Shown here piece by piece: positions 11,252 to 20,344 of a stretch of DNA of 48,882 nucleotides. Numbering within the stretch: position 1 is the stretch's first letter; every line of letters begins with the position of its first letter. The position numbers and the translations under genes are program-made. The stretch is from Coxiellaceae bacterium. Lineage in GTDB: Bacteria; Pseudomonadota; Gammaproteobacteria; Berkiellales; Berkiellaceae. The notes under the pieces are model-generated. The model was not told the origin of the DNA, ran no database searches, and saw nothing but the letters and a program-made list of their open reading frames with translations. The stretch lies in contig CANJXG010000007.1 of assembly GCA_947478905.1 (NCBI GenBank), forward strand, positions 1 through 48,882, read 5' to 3'.

Positions 11252-11260
11252 GGGGGGGGG
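11252..11260. repeat. G9 homopolymer upstream of the acyltransferase gene
   Basis: Nine G in a row (C on the coding strand) lie 42-50 bases before the start of the minus-strand gene at 10473-11210, in its likely promoter or leader. Such tracts are prone to slippage; no function is shown by the sequence itself. Confidence 0.8.
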
Positions 11261-11338
11261 TATTTTTTTCTCCTGATTTTTTGCATGGCAATATTTTTCT
11301 TTGGCGAGAAACCAACATGAAATCAGGCGATTTGAGCT

Positions 11339-12226
11339 TTAATTGAAAAATTGATTCATAAAGATTTGTTTGTAATCATTAGGATCTTTTTTTAGGGATT
11401 GGCTTCGTGCTAGCCAAAAATGTAATGCACTGATTTTGAGCATGCTAGGCAATGTTTTATGCTCAATCTTCGTTAAAGGCCGCACTAATTCATAGCCCTT
11501 TTGGAGGGCTGTGAGATTTTCGGGTATGATAGCGCGTTTAGGAGCTTGCCAATTTGTACACCAATCATGAATACAAATGCATATATCAATTAGCAAGGTA
11601 TCGTAACAGGCATAATAAAAATCGATGATGCCTTGAAGGCGATTACCTATAAATAAGCTGTTATCTTTGAATAAATCAAAATGAACAATACCGTGAGGGA
11701 GTGCTTTATACGGTAAATGTGCTTGTTCTTGTAGAGTCGCTCGTATTAAATCTTGTTCTTTAACTGTGCAATATGGCATCAATAGAGGGGCTGTTTTTTC
11801 TCGCCATGCATTATTCATTGTATTGGGTAAATGGCAGACATAAGATTGGGTGAGCTGATGTAACTGGGCTAAAGTACTTCCTATTTGATAACATTGTTGT
11901 TGGGAAGGATAAAGCGGACTGCTCCCGTTTATATAAGTTACAATAATGCTGGGTTTATCTTGAAAAGAAACAATCGTATTTTCTGATAGTGTGAGCTGCA
12001 CAATTGGGGTGAGAAATTGATGATGGTTTAAAAATAATAAGAATTGACTTATTTGTTGTGCCAAAGCATTGGGCATACTCTCCAAAATAGTGAATACCCA
12101 TTTTCCTTTTTGGGTGTGGAGTAAATAATTAGTGTTAACGGTTCCGCCCAATAGTGGGGTGCATTGTAATAGCGCACCCAGGTCATATTGCTGGAGATGT
12201 TCTTTTAATAGCGTTGCATCCATCAT
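11339..12226 (-). CDS. thrB: Homoserine kinase, type II (APH-fold)
   Basis: Likely phosphorylates L-homoserine in threonine synthesis. The 295-residue product belongs to the aminoglycoside-phosphotransferase-like ThrB of pseudomonads rather than the GHMP type. Evidence: N-terminal LGGTVNTNYLL nucleotide loop near 27, the catalytic segment HFDLFKDNSLF near 181 (Brenner HxDxxxxN), and IDFYYACYDTLLIDICI with the second catalytic Asp near 200. It is slightly short compared with about 316. The gene for the DUF4124 protein lies 3 bases upstream, so the two are probably cotranscribed. A choline-kinase-like activity is the main alternative. Confidence 0.85.
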   Translation of the reverse strand: MMDATLLKEHLQQYDLGALLQCTPLLGGTVNTNYLLHTQKGKWVFTILESMPNALAQQISQFLLFLNHHQFLTPIVQLTLSENTIVSFQDKPSIIVTYINGSSPLYPSQQQCYQIGSTLAQLHQLTQSYVCHLPNTMNNAWREKTAPLLMPYCTVKEQDLIRATLQEQAHLPYKALPHGIVHFDLFKDNSLFIGNRLQGIIDFYYACYDTLLIDICICIHDWCTNWQAPKRAIIPENLTALQKGYELVRPLTKIEHKTLPSMLKISALHFWLARSQSLKKDPNDYKQIFMNQFFN

Positions 12227-12229
12227 GTT

Positions 12230-12778
12230 TTAATGCGGAGGGTTTTGTATAGAGGGTCTTTGTATATAAATTACAATAACGCCTGTTTCGCCTTTAGATG
12301 CACCTTTTTGGGTATTAGAATAGATTTTTGCTTGTAAAGAGTGTGCGCCTCTATTGAGATTCGATAAACTATAGGTGAGCTCAGATTGCAAGTTGCCATA
12401 AGGGATGTTATCTAAAAAAAGTTGCACTTGATCGGTAGTATATAATGCAGGACTGGTGCTTAAGGCAATATCTACAGTGGGTTGACCTACCGTGAAAGTT
12501 TGTTCATTTTGAGGGGTTACAAAGTTTATCTGATAACGGCTAGGGGCTGCTTCCACCATGGTATCAGGCATTACAAAAGTGGGTCTTGACCTTGTTTGTA
12601 CGCGTGGAGGGGGCATTGGAGGTAATTCGACTCTTTCTGCTCCTGGACCGCCTTGATTAGAATATTTAACTTCGCCATTAGGGAGAATGTGTTTATAGAT
12701 TGGTTGTTCGGCGTGTGCATTCAGATAGATACTCAGAACTATAAAGAGCAGAGTGTGTAAAAAATATTTTTTTTTCAT
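12230..12778 (-). CDS. DUF4124-containing secreted protein
   Basis: A 182-residue probable periplasmic or envelope protein. Residues 1-23 form a signal peptide (Lys-rich start, hydrophobic core, cut likely after NAHA). A DUF4124-like module follows (IYKHILPNGEVKYSNQ), then a proline-rich linker and a beta-rich C-terminal half (about 80-175) resembling an Ig-like domain. The molecular function is unknown. Its stop lies 3 bases before thrB, and it overlaps the end of the AhpD-like gene by one base, suggesting a three-gene operon. Confidence 0.8.
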   Translation of the reverse strand: MKKKYFLHTLLFIVLSIYLNAHAEQPIYKHILPNGEVKYSNQGGPGAERVELPPMPPPRVQTRSRPTFVMPDTMVEAAPSRYQINFVTPQNEQTFTVGQPTVDIALSTSPALYTTDQVQLFLDNIPYGNLQSELTYSLSNLNRGAHSLQAKIYSNTQKGASKGETGVIVIYIQRPSIQNPPH

Positions 12779-13308
12779 TACTCTAGACTCACTTTTGGAA
12801 AATCTAAATCCGTTTGTGCCACATGATTAAAATAGTTAGTAAATATATTGATAGCTATATTTCCAATGATTTCTACAATACTCTCATCAGAAAATCCCTC
12901 TGCTCGGATCAGGGTAATAGCTTCATCAGAGATCTCCCCCTTGTTTTGTAAAATCGCTAAACAAAAGTGTATTAAAGCAGCAGTTTTTTTAGAATCACTC
13001 GTGCCTTTTAGATTTTTTTTAGTTTCAGTCTCCAAAACTCCTACGTTTTTTGCAAGTAAGGTATGGGCTGAAGCGCAATATTCACATTGATTAAATCCTG
13101 CAACCGCCAATGCAATGTGTTCGCGTTCTTGGGCAGATAGCGTGCCGCTTTTAAGTGCAGTATTAAAGGCGAGATAGCCTGAAAGCACAGTAGAGGAGTT
13201 GCCTAATATTTTAAAAATATTGGGAACCGATCCTGTCAATTTTTGAATATCCTCTAAAATTTTAGATGATTTTTCATTATTAGCATAATTCGTAGATAAC
13301 CGAGACAT
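12778..13308 (-). CDS. Carboxymuconolactone decarboxylase/AhpD-family protein
   Basis: Probably a peroxidase-like or disulfide-active enzyme. The 176-residue product has the AhpD core with CEYCASAH near residues 74-81, holding the redox CxxC and the following His, within an all-helical fold. The C-terminal helices (EGFSDESIVEIIGNIAINIFTNYFNHVA) are typical of the family. No AhpC neighbour is seen, so the physiological reductant is unknown. It is first in a likely minus-strand operon and is divergent from pip; 252 AT-rich bases separate them. Confidence 0.88.
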   Translation of the reverse strand: MSRLSTNYANNEKSSKILEDIQKLTGSVPNIFKILGNSSTVLSGYLAFNTALKSGTLSAQEREHIALAVAGFNQCEYCASAHTLLAKNVGVLETETKKNLKGTSDSKKTAALIHFCLAILQNKGEISDEAITLIRAEGFSDESIVEIIGNIAINIFTNYFNHVAQTDLDFPKVSLE

Positions 13309-13560
13309 AATGACCCCTTATTTTTTTAAAGAACTTATACATGTTGTATTTTATTTGAGAGTTTATAAGTAAGTATAGTTCATGAATCTTAGATATTAAT
13401 GCAGTATTTTTTTAAGGGATAGGCTGTTTGAGCTGTTTTCATAAGATAGCTTACGTTTTAATTAAGTTTTCTAGCTGGTTTTATAGAAATATCTAACATT
13501 GTGTAGTTAAAGTATGATCGTGTAAGATGAATATATCTATTTTTAAAAGAGGGAATTTTT

Positions 13561-14517
13561 ATGCAGCAAGCACTATATCCAGCCATTAAGCCTTATACCC
13601 AACATCATATTACCGTTGATTCTGATCATATTTTATATGTAGAAGAATGTGGGACTCCAAGTGGTTTGCCTATTTTATTTGTGCATGGGGGGCCAGGGGC
13701 CGGTTGTACGGTCGAAGATCGTCGTTTTTTCGATCCTGAGCGCTATCGTATTATTTTATTTGATCAACGGGGGTGTGGTCGATCTACCCCGCATGGAAGC
13801 CTTGAAAATAACACAACATCAGATTTGATACGGGATATAGAAACGATTAGAGAAGCACTCGCAATACAACGTTGGATCCTGTTTGGAGGATCATGGGGCT
13901 CGACTTTAAGTTTATTATATGCGCAATTTCATCCCGATCGAGTGATGGGTATGATTTTAAGAGGGATTTTTTTATGTCGAGAACAAGAGATGCAATGGTT
14001 TTTTCAACCAGGAGGCACTTCTCGTATTTTTCCAGATTATTGGGAAGAATTTACAAGCTTTATCCCTCAAGCAGAACAGGAAAATTTAATTCAAGCTTAT
14101 TATAATCGGTTGAATAGCAAAGATGAGCTTATGCAAATGGCGGCTGCAAAACGATGGGCACAGTGGGAAGCACAATGTGCAACTTTACAACCGTGTCAGT
14201 CCATTGTAGAGAGATTTTTAGAGCCTCATATGGCTTTGAGTTTGGCAAAAATAGAAACCCACTATTTTTTAAACCATATTTTCATTGAATCAAATCAAAT
14301 TTTAGAGAATATGCACCGTTTAGAAAAAATCCCCGGTATTATTGTGCATGGACGCTACGATATGATTTGCCCCATAGATAATGCGTTTGATTTACACCAC
14401 CGTTGGCCCAATTCTGAATTGCATATTATCAGAGAGGCAGGTCATTCTTCTATGGAACATTGTATTAGTACGGCATTAGTGAATGCTACAGTACTTATGG
14501 CACGACATCATGCATAA
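13561..14517 (+). CDS. pip: Proline iminopeptidase
   Basis: Releases N-terminal proline from peptides in the cytoplasm. The 318-residue alpha/beta hydrolase (S33) has the oxyanion HGGPGAGC near 41-48, the nucleophile elbow GGSWGSTLSL near 108-117 with catalytic Ser, Asp in the HGRYDMICP segment near 265, and His in EAGHSSME near 294-301. The length matches the family. GAGGG at 13550-13554 gives a good ribosome-binding site for the ATG. Its 3' end overlaps the convergent tatC by 23 bases. Confidence 0.95.
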   Translation: MQQALYPAIKPYTQHHITVDSDHILYVEECGTPSGLPILFVHGGPGAGCTVEDRRFFDPERYRIILFDQRGCGRSTPHGSLENNTTSDLIRDIETIREALAIQRWILFGGSWGSTLSLLYAQFHPDRVMGMILRGIFLCREQEMQWFFQPGGTSRIFPDYWEEFTSFIPQAEQENLIQAYYNRLNSKDELMQMAAAKRWAQWEAQCATLQPCQSIVERFLEPHMALSLAKIETHYFLNHIFIESNQILENMHRLEKIPGIIVHGRYDMICPIDNAFDLHHRWPNSELHIIREAGHSSMEHCISTALVNATVLMARHHA

Positions 14518-15235
14518 AAACGGCTACATTCAATTTTAGCCGCTTTGCTATCCATAATCCTAGCTCGAATAATCCCCACAAGGGAAGTGCTAATAAAATT
14601 TGAGAAAGCACATCAGGTGGGGTGAGCAACATACCAAGGATAAAGCTGCCTATGATAATATACGGGCGTTTTGCTGTTAAACTCTCGATGGTTGTGATTC
14701 TGCTATACAGTAAAAAAATTAAAATAACCGGAGTTTGAAAAGTGAGTCCAAAAGTGAACATTAACTTTAGAACAAAATCTAAATAATGTCCCATATCGGT
14801 CATCATCACTACCCCTGCAGGCATCATGTTTGTAAAAAAGCCAAACGTTAAAGGGCATACTATGCTATAAGCAAAGATAATACCAATATAAAATAAACTA
14901 ATGCTGAAAAATAGAATGGTTTTTAAAGGTTTTTTTTCATGAGCATACAGCGCGGGCGTGACAAAGCCCCAAATTTGAGCTAAGAAATAAGGAATACTTA
15001 TAAACAAGCCTAAAAATAGTCCTAATTTAATAGGTACCATGAATGAGCTGGTAATATGCGTTGCAACTAAATGGTTATTGGCAGGTAATATATTTAATAA
15101 AGGGGTCGCAAATACCGTATAAATGGGGCCGGCATAAATAATCAGAGGCGTTATAAATACTAGATATAAAAAAAAGCATTTAAGGATGCGTTTTTTTAGT
15201 TCGGTAAAATAAGGAATATAATCATTTTTGCTCAT
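14495..15235 (-). CDS. tatC: Sec-independent protein translocase TatC
   Basis: TatC is the multi-spanning receptor for twin-arginine signal peptides. The 246-residue product has six hydrophobic segments, the N-terminal YFTELKKRILKC (family HLxELRxR) and a conserved FxLAQIWGFVTPALY loop, matching FWxFxxPALY. It overlaps tatB by 14 bases in a tatA-tatB-tatC order, with the start ATG inside the tatB 3' end. Confidence 0.96.
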   Translation of the reverse strand: MSKNDYIPYFTELKKRILKCFFLYLVFITPLIIYAGPIYTVFATPLLNILPANNHLVATHITSSFMVPIKLGLFLGLFISIPYFLAQIWGFVTPALYAHEKKPLKTILFFSISLFYIGIIFAYSIVCPLTFGFFTNMMPAGVVMMTDMGHYLDFVLKLMFTFGLTFQTPVILIFLLYSRITTIESLTAKRPYIIIGSFILGMLLTPPDVLSQILLALPLWGLFELGLWIAKRLKLNVAVFMHDVVP

Positions 15236-15401
15236 GATTGTGAAAATCGTCTAGCACTTCTTTTTTAAATTGATTATACATTTTGAGCCCACTAGCAAGG
15301 CGTTTTGTGAATACCCGGATAACCGAAGGGAATCGCTGGGGACCAATCACACAAAGCATCACAATCATAATGACGAGGAGCTCGCCAAAACTAATGCTCA
15401 T
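15222..15401 (-). CDS. tatB: Sec-independent protein translocase TatB, very short
   Basis: Fifty-nine codons. Translation gives MSISFGELLVIMIVML then CVIGPQRFPSVIRVFTKRL and an amphipathic helix ending in NHEQK. The N-terminal membrane helix and the GPQRFP hinge (family GPxRLP) identify TatB or a TatA/B-type protein. Most gammaproteobacterial TatB have a long cytoplasmic C-terminal region (over 100 residues); it is absent here. It overlaps tatC by 14 bases and begins 10 bases after tatA, which supports it being real. Confidence 0.88.
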   Translation of the reverse strand: MSISFGELLVIMIVMLCVIGPQRFPSVIRVFTKRLASGLKMYNQFKKEVLDDFHNHEQK

Positions 15402-15410
15402 AATTTAATC

Positions 15411-15572
15411 TCACTCACTCTCATTTTGATCTGCTTGTAAGCCTTTTTTAAAGCCCTTGAAGGCTTTGCCTAAATCTTCTCCTAGGCTAGCGAGCTTTTT
15501 AGTGCCAAATAAAACCACAATAATTAAAAAAATGAGCAATAAAGAACCTGGACTTATGCCGCCTAATCCCAT
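15411..15572 (-). CDS. tatA: Sec-independent protein translocase TatA
   Basis: Fifty-three codons. The N-terminus MGLGGISPGSLLLIFLIIVV is a membrane helix, followed by LFGTKKLASLGEDLGKAFKGF, which has the TatA FG hinge and the amphipathic helix pattern. TatA forms the pore component of the Tat system. Its start overlaps the end of the HIT gene by 10 bases, so HIT-tatA-tatB-tatC is probably one transcript. Confidence 0.95.
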   Translation of the reverse strand: MGLGGISPGSLLLIFLIIVVLFGTKKLASLGEDLGKAFKGFKKGLQADQNESE

Positions 15573-15925
15573 GCTAACCTCCGATTGGTATCACCTAATA
15601 CATGCATATGTAAATGAAAGATTTCTTGTCCTGATAAAGTACCGGAATTAATGACCGTTCTAAAGCCCTCTTTTAAGCCTTGTTGTATGGCAATGGTTTT
15701 TAGAGTATTGAGCATATGGCCTAATAAAGGTTCTTCAGTAGCTTGGCTTTGAAATAAATTATCAATATGCTGATAGGGGATCACTAATAAATGAGTGGGT
15801 GCTTTTGGACGAATGTCTTGAATGACAAAACAATGTTCATCTGAATAGAGTTTGACAACGGGGATTGCTCCCCGTGCCATTTCACAAAATAAGCAATCCA
15901 CTTTAGTCGGCAAGGGTGTTTTCAT
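15563..15925 (-). CDS. HIT-family (HINT-type) nucleotide hydrolase
   Basis: A 120-residue purine nucleoside phosphoramidase-like protein. It has the N-terminal zinc-like pair CLFC near 11-14, the core DIRPKAPTHLLVIPYQHI near 37-54 and the catalytic histidine triad HLHMHVLG near 104-111. The length is normal for HINT proteins. It overlaps the upstream permease gene by 23 bases and tatA by 10. Confidence 0.95.
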   Translation of the reverse strand: MKTPLPTKVDCLFCEMARGAIPVVKLYSDEHCFVIQDIRPKAPTHLLVIPYQHIDNLFQSQATEEPLLGHMLNTLKTIAIQQGLKEGFRTVINSGTLSGQEIFHLHMHVLGDTNRRLAWD

Positions 15926-17387
15926 GCACTTGACCTTTATTTATTTCTTTTTGTAAGTGGCTATTGAAACGACCATATACTAAATAAATGATTAAAAGAA
16001 ATCCTACCCAAAGGGCTGCATAGCCAAAAATATGAGTAGGCAGTCCGTATAAAATAACGCTAAAAAGTGCTATCCCTATTAAGGGTACGATAGGCACCCA
16101 AGGACATCTAAAGCCTCGAGGTAATAAAGGAAACTTCCGACGCATATACAACGTACTAAAACAGACGATCATATAAGTTACTAAGGTCCCAAAACTAGAT
16201 AAAAATACCAAGTTACCAAGTTGAACCATAGAGCCAAGCGAGGCAACGATAAGGCTAACAATGATCGTTAAAACATGGGGGGTATGGTATTTAGGATGGC
16301 ATTTTGCAAGCATCATCGGTAATAGGCCATCATGCGTGACGGTATATAAAACGCGAACAGAAGCATACAATAACACTAAAATAACAGAAGATAATCCAAC
16401 TACTGCCCCTATTTTAATAACGACAGAAAACCAAGGCATTTGCATAGTTTTAACCGCAATCGCTAAAGGCTCTGCGCTGCCAATCAGTTCAGAATAGTGC
16501 ACTAACCCTGTAAGGACTGCTGCTACTAATACATAAAACAGCGTACTAATGCCTAGGGAGCCTAAAATACCGATAGGAAGGTCACGTTGTGGATTTTTCG
16601 CTTCTTGTGCTGCGGTTGCAACTGCATCAAAGCCCATAAAGGCTAAAAATACTGCCGCGGCACCACTGATAATCCCTGAAATACCAAACACACCAAATGT
16701 ACCTGTATTTTCAGGGATGAAAGGGGTCCAATTAGGAGGATTAATATGCATTGCGCCTAAAGCAATAAAAGTGAATAGTACCGATAATTTGACGAGCACA
16801 ATAATAGCATTCATCATTGCGGATGCATTTGCACCACGAAACACAATAGAGGCTAAGAAAATGACGATCAAAAATGCCGGCAAGTTCATAATGGCTGTGC
16901 CGGTTGATCCGTCTGCATATTGGATAATTTCGCCCGTGGCGTGTATCCATTCAGGAGGGAACATTATGCCGTAACCAGCTAGCAGGCTTACTAGGTATCC
17001 AGACCATCCGCTGGCTACACTTGCACCAGAAAGCACATAGCTTAATATGATGCAGCCTGAAATCATCCAAGCAGGAAGTTCCCCTAAGGTTGCATAGGTG
17101 TAACTGTAAGCACTGCCAGAAAGTGGAATAGCAGATGCGAGTTCAGCATAGCAAAGCGCAGCACAAGCACAAGCAGCGGCTCCAAGCATAAAAGAGAGCA
17201 CGACTGCAGGCCCAGCATGAGAGGCTCCTATGCCAACTAGCACAAAAATCCCTGCCCCTACGATAGCCCCAACACCTAATAGAATTAATTGAAATGCGGT
17301 GAGCGTTCGCTCTAAATCATGGGAGTTGTTAGCATCATTGGCTAGCTCTGTTAAAGGTTTGCGCGTAAAATAGCGTCTGTAACTCAT
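15903..17387 (-). CDS. APC-family amino-acid permease (cationic amino-acid type)
   Basis: A 494-residue inner-membrane transporter with about 12-14 hydrophobic segments. The N-terminus carries LERTLTAFQLILLGVGAIVGAGIF, the substrate/helix-1 signature of the APC superfamily (GAIVGAGIFV), and AAQEAKNPQRDLPIGI in the middle is typical of the CAT subgroup. The substrate is probably an amino acid, possibly cationic, but cannot be assigned from sequence. A close tandem paralogue upstream (17464-18913) is frameshifted, so this is the functional copy. Confidence 0.93.
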   Translation of the reverse strand: MSYRRYFTRKPLTELANDANNSHDLERTLTAFQLILLGVGAIVGAGIFVLVGIGASHAGPAVVLSFMLGAAACACAALCYAELASAIPLSGSAYSYTYATLGELPAWMISGCIILSYVLSGASVASGWSGYLVSLLAGYGIMFPPEWIHATGEIIQYADGSTGTAIMNLPAFLIVIFLASIVFRGANASAMMNAIIVLVKLSVLFTFIALGAMHINPPNWTPFIPENTGTFGVFGISGIISGAAAVFLAFMGFDAVATAAQEAKNPQRDLPIGILGSLGISTLFYVLVAAVLTGLVHYSELIGSAEPLAIAVKTMQMPWFSVVIKIGAVVGLSSVILVLLYASVRVLYTVTHDGLLPMMLAKCHPKYHTPHVLTIIVSLIVASLGSMVQLGNLVFLSSFGTLVTYMIVCFSTLYMRRKFPLLPRGFRCPWVPIVPLIGIALFSVILYGLPTHIFGYAALWVGFLLIIYLVYGRFNSHLQKEINKGQVHENTLAD

Positions 17388-17463
17388 TTTTCAATACTCC
17401 TAAAATATAATTCTATCGATACCCCACATTGGAGGTAATTGATTTTAGCATTGTATTAAGGTA

Positions 17464-18913
17464 TTACGAAAGTTCTTTTTGCAGGTGGCTATGGGAGCGG
17501 CCATATAATACGTATATTCCTATAATTAAAATAATCCATATGGCTGCATATCCGAATATAATAGTTGGAAGCCCAACCATTATTAAAGAAAAGAGAGCAA
17601 TACCAATTAAGGGTATAAAGGGCACGAGCGGACATCTAAAACTGCGTGGAAGACAAGGAAAGTAGTATCTTAAATATAAGAGATTAATACACACAATAAT
17701 GAGCGTAATTAAAGAACCAAAGGCAGAAAGAGACACTAAATGTGCAATATTGATTATTGAGCCTAATAAGGCGATAAGTATGCCTACCACAAGGGTCAAA
17801 ATGTGAGGCGTATGATGCGTAGCGCTGCACTTAGCCAATGCTATAGGTAATAGAGCTATGCGTCACGGTATATAGTACCCGGACTGCTGCATAGAATAAC
17901 ACTAAGATAACAGAAGTGAGCCCTGTGACTGCTCCTAATTTAATAAGAGTAGAAAACCAAGGCATATGGAGTGTATTAATAGCACGTGCTAAAGGCTCTG
18001 TACTGTCAATCAGCTCTGTATAGTGGATAAGACCGGTTAAGACACCCGCAATTAAAACATACAATAACGTCGTAATAGCCAGCGATCCAATAATACCGAT
18101 AGGTAAATCTCGTTGAGGATTTTTAGCTTCTTGTGCTGCGGTAGATACAGCATCAAAGCCCATATAGGCTAAAAAAATAGCAGCTGATCCACTAACAATG
18201 CCAGATACGCCAAAAGATCCAAAGGTCCCCGTGTTTTTAGGAATAAAAGGGGTCCAATTTTGGGGGTCTATATACATGGCACCTACCAAAATAAAAGCCA
18301 ACAGCACCGTAAGTTTAATAATAACGATGAAGGTATTGAGTATGGCTGAGGCTTTGGCGCCATAAAATAAAACAAACGTTAAAAATGAGACGATCACTAA
18401 CACGGGCAAATTGAGAATAGCCCTGGTAGTTTGACCATCTTCGAGTTGAATAAGGTGTCCTGTAGTATGGACCCATTGAGGCGGCAGGATAATATCATAG
18501 CCGGCTAAAAAACTTACAAAATAGCCAGACCATCCACTTGCTACCGCTGCAGCCGATAGTACGTAATGTAAAATCATACAGCCTGCGATAATCCAGGCAG
18601 GTAATTCTCCAAGGGTAGCATAACTATAAGTATACGCACTGCCTGATAGGGGTATAGCTGCAGCCAATTCAGCATAACATAGCGCAGCACATACGCAAGC
18701 TAGCCCACTAAGTACAAAAGATAAGATCACAGCAGGTCCAGCATGCGCTGCGCCAGTACCTACATATACAAAAATACCGGCCCCCACGATGGCCCCAATA
18801 CCTAATAATACTAATTGAAAAGCACTTAAGGTGCGTTCTAGATCATGGGAATGCTTGGCTTCATTTGCAAGTTCAGTGAGTGGTTTTTTTGCAAAATATT
18901 GTTTAAATAACAT
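17464..18913 (-). pseudogene. Frameshifted tandem paralogue of the APC permease
   Basis: The N-terminal 345 or so residues (18913 down to about 17862) align closely with the intact permease at 15903-17387. The product then leaves frame after VLYTVTH, while the C-terminal part continues in another frame at 17464-17838 (MAKCSATHHTPHILT). Compared with the intact copy, the segment just after GTGACGCAT has lost two bases (about 17858-17862). Otherwise both halves are well conserved, so inactivation is recent, or the shift is a sequence error or a programmed event. The start matches that of the intact copy. Confidence 0.85.
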
Positions 18914-18946
18914 AGATTAATCTTCCCTGTTAATCTTTTTGGCTGA

Positions 18947-20344
18947 TTAAATTGAGTGTAGCACTTTATCCAACCATTGTGGCGCCTGCTTTTTTAACAG
19001 TTCAACAAACAAATTGAAGCGTTCTATAGGCGGCATTTGGGCTTTAATCCACTGTTCTAAAAAGGGTTGTACAGTTTCAAAGAGATTGAGATCAGGATAA
19101 AGTTGTTTGCCTAATCCTTCGATACTCAGTAATGTTTTTTGGAGTAACAATAACTGAGGCTGGACTTGCATATCAAATCGCTGAGCAGTTTGAAATAAAG
19201 CCAATAAAGAAGCCCCAAAAGAAATATCTTTAAGAGGCCTATCAAAGATGGGCTCACATACGGTTCGAATGGCAGCTTCAAATTCATTGATGCGGGTTGA
19301 TTTTTTTACCCAGCCAGCATGAATATGGAGTTGTGCAATTTTTCGATAATCTCTTTTAAAAAAAGCTAAAAAATTTTGCGCTAAATAGTGTTGATCTTCA
19401 GTATTGAGCGTACCCATAATGCCAAAATCAACGGCAATATATTGTGGGTTGTGTGGATTTTTTGGACACACAAAAATATTCCCCGGATGCATATCGGCAT
19501 GAAAAAAAGAGTGTTGAAAAACTTGGGTACAAAATATTTCAACCCCGCGCTGTGCGAGTTTTTTTAAATTGATATGAGAAGCTTTGAGTGCTTCTATATC
19601 TGAAATAGCAATGCCGTGTATGCGTTCCATTACAATGAGATGGGGGCGAGCATAGTCCCAATAAATTTTTGGAATATAGAGCATGGGAGAATTTAAAAAA
19701 TGACGTCGTAATAAAGAGGCATTGGCTGCTTCATGCATCAGATTGACTTCACTTTCTAGTGTTTTTTGAAATTCTTCAACAATTTCAAGAGGTTTATAGC
19801 GTCGTAATGAGTGTATTTTGCTTAATATTTTTGCAAAAAACAGCATTAACCGGATATCTTTTTTAATTTGTTTGTGAATATTGGGTCTGAGAATTTTAAT
19901 AACAACCGACTCGCCCGTGTGCAGTGTGGCACCATATACTTGCGCTATAGAAGCCCCTGCCAAGGGAATGCACTCAAAGCGCTTAAAAAGCGTATCTAGG
20001 GGTTGATTAAAAGTGTTTTCAATAATATCAATAGCGATTGGCGTTGAAAAACAAGGAACACGATCTTGAAGGTTTGAGAGCTGGGCAATAAGGGCTGGTG
20101 AAAACAAATCCGACCGGGTCGATAAAACTTGCCCGAATTTAATAAAAATAGGCCCTAATGTAATGAGTGCCTCTTTGATTTGAGTGGGAGTAGGGTGAGT
20201 GTTTTTTTGAAACCAACGCCAGGGAAAAAAAAGCTTTAATAGAGTAAGCGATAAAAATTGATTGCAAGGTTTAGCCCATAAAAGCGTATCGATATTATAT
20301 TTTGTACAAATAAAAGGAATGTAAAACAATCTAAATAGGGCCAT
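18947..20344 (-). CDS. ubiB: UbiB/ABC1-type atypical kinase for ubiquinone synthesis
   Basis: UbiB is an ADCK-like ATPase needed for ubiquinone synthesis. The 465-residue product has the KxGQ signature as FIKFGQVLSTRSDL near 69-82, the Ala-rich nucleotide loop AGASIAQVYGA near 129, the Lys in VVIKILRP, the catalytic loop FHADMHPGNIFVC near 283-295 and AVDFGIMG with the metal Asp. E. coli UbiB has 546 residues, ending in two membrane helices; these are missing here. Overlap with ubiJ (14 bases) and ubiE upstream gives the standard order ubiE-ubiJ-ubiB. Confidence 0.94.
   Translation of the reverse strand: MALFRLFYIPFICTKYNIDTLLWAKPCNQFLSLTLLKLFFPWRWFQKNTHPTPTQIKEALITLGPIFIKFGQVLSTRSDLFSPALIAQLSNLQDRVPCFSTPIAIDIIENTFNQPLDTLFKRFECIPLAGASIAQVYGATLHTGESVVIKILRPNIHKQIKKDIRLMLFFAKILSKIHSLRRYKPLEIVEEFQKTLESEVNLMHEAANASLLRRHFLNSPMLYIPKIYWDYARPHLIVMERIHGIAISDIEALKASHINLKKLAQRGVEIFCTQVFQHSFFHADMHPGNIFVCPKNPHNPQYIAVDFGIMGTLNTEDQHYLAQNFLAFFKRDYRKIAQLHIHAGWVKKSTRINEFEAAIRTVCEPIFDRPLKDISFGASLLALFQTAQRFDMQVQPQLLLLQKTLLSIEGLGKQLYPDLNLFETVQPFLEQWIKAQMPPIERFNLFVELLKKQAPQWLDKVLHSI

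Noticed and set aside
16549-16974. Plus-strand 141-codon frame
   Set aside because: Antisense to the permease; the minus strand encodes conserved APC motifs throughout.
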